A DNA stretch of 64,000 nt, from positions 15,500,001 through 15,564,000 of the forward strand of contig NC_091968.1 in NCBI RefSeq assembly GCF_036711975.1. The letters run 5' to 3'. Below the pieces are notes generated by a model. The model was not told the origin of the DNA. It searched no databases and was given only the letters and a program-made list of their open reading frames with translations. This DNA is from Onthophagus taurus. Lineage: Eukaryota; Arthropoda; Insecta; Coleoptera; Scarabaeidae. Numbering within the stretch: the first letter of the stretch is position 1; the number at the start of each line of letters is the position of its first letter. A program made the translations under genes and the position numbers. This document shows, piece by piece, positions 61,440-64,000 of the stretch.

Positions 61440-63066
61440 AAACTGCTTAGTTGGCGTATCTGATATATGTATAATCAATGGCCGAGGATATCTAAAGTCC
61501 TCCAGGTGACCCTAGATACCATTTGCGCTTGGTGTAAGGGAGAGAACCTCTCAATAAACCCGCAAAAGACAATTCTTGTGCCCTTCACTAGGAAACGAAA
61601 GTTGGATGGACTAATCCGCCCAACTATCCAAGGTGAAGAAATTCCTTTCTCAAAGGAAGTCAAATATCTAGGAGTAATCCTAGACAAATCCCTGTCATGG
61701 AACGGACATTTGCAGGGAGTTTTGCACAAAGCTAGACTATCCTTGTGGACTTGTCGCAGTCTTTGTGGAAAAAATTGGGATCTTACCCCTGAAAGACTGT
61801 ACTGGCTCTATGTGACTGTGGTTAGACCTATGATCACATACGGAGCAGCAGCCTGGTATAGGAAAGTCCGATAGACTTCAGTTATCAGTAAACTTTCACG
61901 AATTCAACAAGTAGCTGGATTGGCAATCTCTGGTACGATAAGCACAACGCGAACTCTAGCAATGGAGGTTCTGATTGGCCTATCTCCTCTGCATTTGCAT
62001 ATAGAGAAAGTGCCTAGAACAACCATTTACAGATTTAAGCAATATGCTCAAAACTGTTCCGACATGTCCTACCAATGGGCTGCGGAAGACATTATAAGCA
62101 CTGATACTGTGCTATCAGACAGATATTTGCGTGTTCACAGATGGATCTAAAACGCCGGAAGAGGTCGGAGCAGGAGTATACTGCCAGACACCTCGAATTA
62201 AGCAAGCCTACAGCCTGTGTACGTACTGTACTGTATTCCAGGCGGAAGTATTTGCTATGGACATGGGTGCTAAAATCCTTCTTGAGAGAGGGGTGAAGAA
62301 CATGACAGTACGAATTTTCTCAGACAGTCAAGCCGCTCTCCAGGCGCTGCAAGCCATGAAAACGGTGTCGGCTCTGGTTAATGATTGTAAGAGAACATTA
62401 AACACACTGAGTTGTGATAACAGAGTTTCTCTGATCTGGGTCCCGGGTCACTCTGGGGTTACTGGCAATGAAGCGGCAGATGAACTAGCACGAGAGGGCA
62501 GCGCTAAAGCATTTGTGGAACCGGAACCAGCAGTTGGTGCATCATTTGCGATGGCCAAATATAGGATTGGACTGTGGGCTGAAGAGAGACTTCGCCTACT
62601 GTGGACCAATTCTCCTGGAATGAGACATGCTAAGGTGTTTATTAACATCGCCACTGTCAAACCCGGGAATATTTTAGGACTTGCCCGTAATAGCATAAAA
62701 GTTCTAATGGGTGTTTTTACAGGGCACTGCCGATTAAAAGCACACCTCAACTTGTTGGGTTTAGCCGACGATGTTGAATGCCAACTATGTGCGGAGGAAG
62801 CAAAGACATGTTTTATACCACTGCCCTGCCGTTAATCGTATCCGATTCTCGATTTTTGGGTCGCAGTTTATCTCCTCAAGGGATCTGAATGACCTTTCGC
62901 CGAGCAAGGTATTAATGTTCCTTAAGAACATTGGACTGCACGGTGAAATGTGATAACGATATCTATCGGGGTACAATAGATCCTTAGGGTCGCGGTGCAA
63001 GGTTGGTTGGTCCGCCTACCCGATATATAGTCAATGCAATGTAATGTAATGTCAATAAAGAAAAAG
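61440..63066 (+). pseudogene. 5'-truncated LINE (RT end, RNase H) of I/LOA/R1-group
   Basis: Begins within the RT after the YxDD region (W-C-K-G-E-N-L-S-I-N-P-Q-K-T), with V-K-Y-L-G-V-I-L-D-K-S-L-S-W. A TAG at 61872 and a frameshift near 62130 follow. RNase H: F-T-D-G-S-K-T, E-V-F-A-M-D, S-D-S-Q-A-A-L-Q-A-L, V-P-G-H-S-G-V-T-G-N-E-A-A-D-E-L. C-terminal C-Q-L-C finger, then a frameshift. The 3' end has TGTAATGTAATGTCAATAAAG at about 63041. A different copy from 57612-58530 but the same group. Confidence 0.8.
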
Positions 63067-64000
63067 GAATTGCCGATTCAGATTGGTTTAGATCCTTTTT
63101 GAGAAGACATCCCGATTTATCTATTCGCAAAGCTGAGGGTATATCTTTAGGCCGAGGTGAGAGCATGAACCGTGTAGACGTGGGAAATTATTTTGAACTT
63201 CTACAAGAAATACTGGAACAAAATGAGTTTTTCGACAAACCTGGGTGCATCTCTAACGTCGATGAAATAGGCCTTCAATTAAATAATCGACCTGGCCATG
63301 TTTTAACCGAAAAGGAGCAAAGGATGTTGTTACATTTACATCAGGGGAAAACAGTGAGACAGTCTGTACAGGCCGAGGGTTTTTTTCTACCACCAGTATG
63401 CATATTTAAATGCAAAAATTTAAAGATCGTGTGGACTGATGTCGCCTGGTTCACACATTGTGATGTCTCAAAAATCAGCCTATGTTACCGCAACCATTTT
63501 TTTGGATTGCTTTAGCCTTCTTACCACGTAAAGACGAAGGGAAGGCATTATTAATTCATGACGGGCATGCATCTCATTGTTCTTGTGTTGAACTTCTAGA
63601 AACCGCTGAAGCAAATAATGTCGTTTTATTGTGTCTACCTCCGCACACTACTCATTATGTGCAACCACTCGATACGGCTTTTTTTAAGTCTCTTAAGACC
63701 TTCTACTATCAAGCTTGCAGAGAGTGGATGCAGAGTCACCCCGGAAGGAAACTAGAGCGACTTCAATTTGGTGAACTTTCAACGAAAAGCTGGGGCAAGT
63801 CAGCGACCGCTGGCATATTTCCCTGGAATCCTGATTCCGTACCCGATCATGCTTACACAGTTTCTGATCGAATAAAGAAGAACTCTCAAATAAAGAACGC
63901 TGAAGCAACACAAGAAGTAAGATGTCCAATCAATGTGATGGATCATGTCATAATGCCATCCTGTAGCCATGCTGATATAGAATCTCGATGTAGAACTCCA
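63067..64000 (+). pseudogene. Pogo-like (Tc1/mariner) DDE transposase, partial
   Basis: Frame 63099-63515 follows a CENP-B-type DNA-binding C-terminus (F-L-R-R-H-P-D-L-S-I-R-K-A-E-G) and shows the first catalytic region I-S-N-V-D-E-I-G-L. After a gap and frameshift (about 63480-63520) a second part runs off the window: H-D-G-H-A-S-H (second Asp), L-L-C-L-P-P-H-T-T-H-Y-V-Q-P-L-D-T-A-F-F, then A-G-I-F-P-W-N-P. The N-terminus is missing at the LINE junction. Confidence 0.8.

Noticed and set aside
1..64000. CRISPR array, rRNA genes or bacterial operon
   Set aside because: No spaced identical repeats, no rRNA-like sequence; introns, LTRs and LINE tails show a eukaryotic nuclear locus.

Overview
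This is an AT-rich stretch of arthropod, almost certainly insect, nuclear genome built almost entirely of transposable elements (TEs). The insect signs are BEL/Pao, Ty3/gypsy and Jockey-type retroelements, P, pogo and Harbinger transposons, a crypton-type tyrosine recombinase, a (TTAGG)n tract, and short GT-AG introns. I cannot name the species and I see no ordinary host gene. Every call comes from reading the sequence; no database search was run.

Left flank (1-4167): the edge of a BED-finger (hAT-type) gene, a 1.1-kb TA-flanked non-autonomous element, and a decayed PIF/Harbinger element with a transposase remnant and an antisense MADF exon.

Centre-piece (4174-21712): a complete, largely intact 17.5-kb Polinton/Maverick (polintovirus/adintovirus-like). 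It has AG...CT termini, ~600-bp inverted repeats and a perfect 6-bp target duplication (AGAGTC). Rightward genes cover virion formation (phospholipase A2/core protein, adenain-type protease, penton-like minor capsid, small basic protein, major capsid, packaging ATPase), several conserved unknowns, and a chromodomain integrase. The leftward gene is a two-exon protein-primed family B DNA polymerase with N-terminal zinc fingers. Expression looks elaborate: TATA+initiator promoters, a start codon assembled by splicing, a leader of seven tiny exons, a canonical A-AAA-AAC -1 frameshift site before the protease, and stop/start overlaps at the capsid and integrase genes.

21719-34058: a Mutator-transposase/YqaJ-exonuclease element split by a young Ty3/gypsy element (22272-27149), a hairpin MITE, a 3'-truncated Jockey-like LINE, and a decayed Tc1/mariner-type transposase. 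34059-44653: a foldback-type element with ~590-bp arms around a gypsy integrase fragment. One arm carries a 6.3-kb BEL/Pao element (TSD TACAC). Next to it is a tyrosine-recombinase gene between two tRNA-like direct repeats.

44654-64000: four or more LINE copies, a piggyBac-type MITE, and a foldback (MULE/NOF-like) element with a ULP1-type protease domain. That element carries a 2.9-kb Harbinger transposon whose two antisense genes are interdigitated. The window ends with a P-element transposase pseudogene and a pogo-like transposase running off the edge. The nesting gives a relative insertion order, with the Polinton, gypsy and BEL copies among the youngest.
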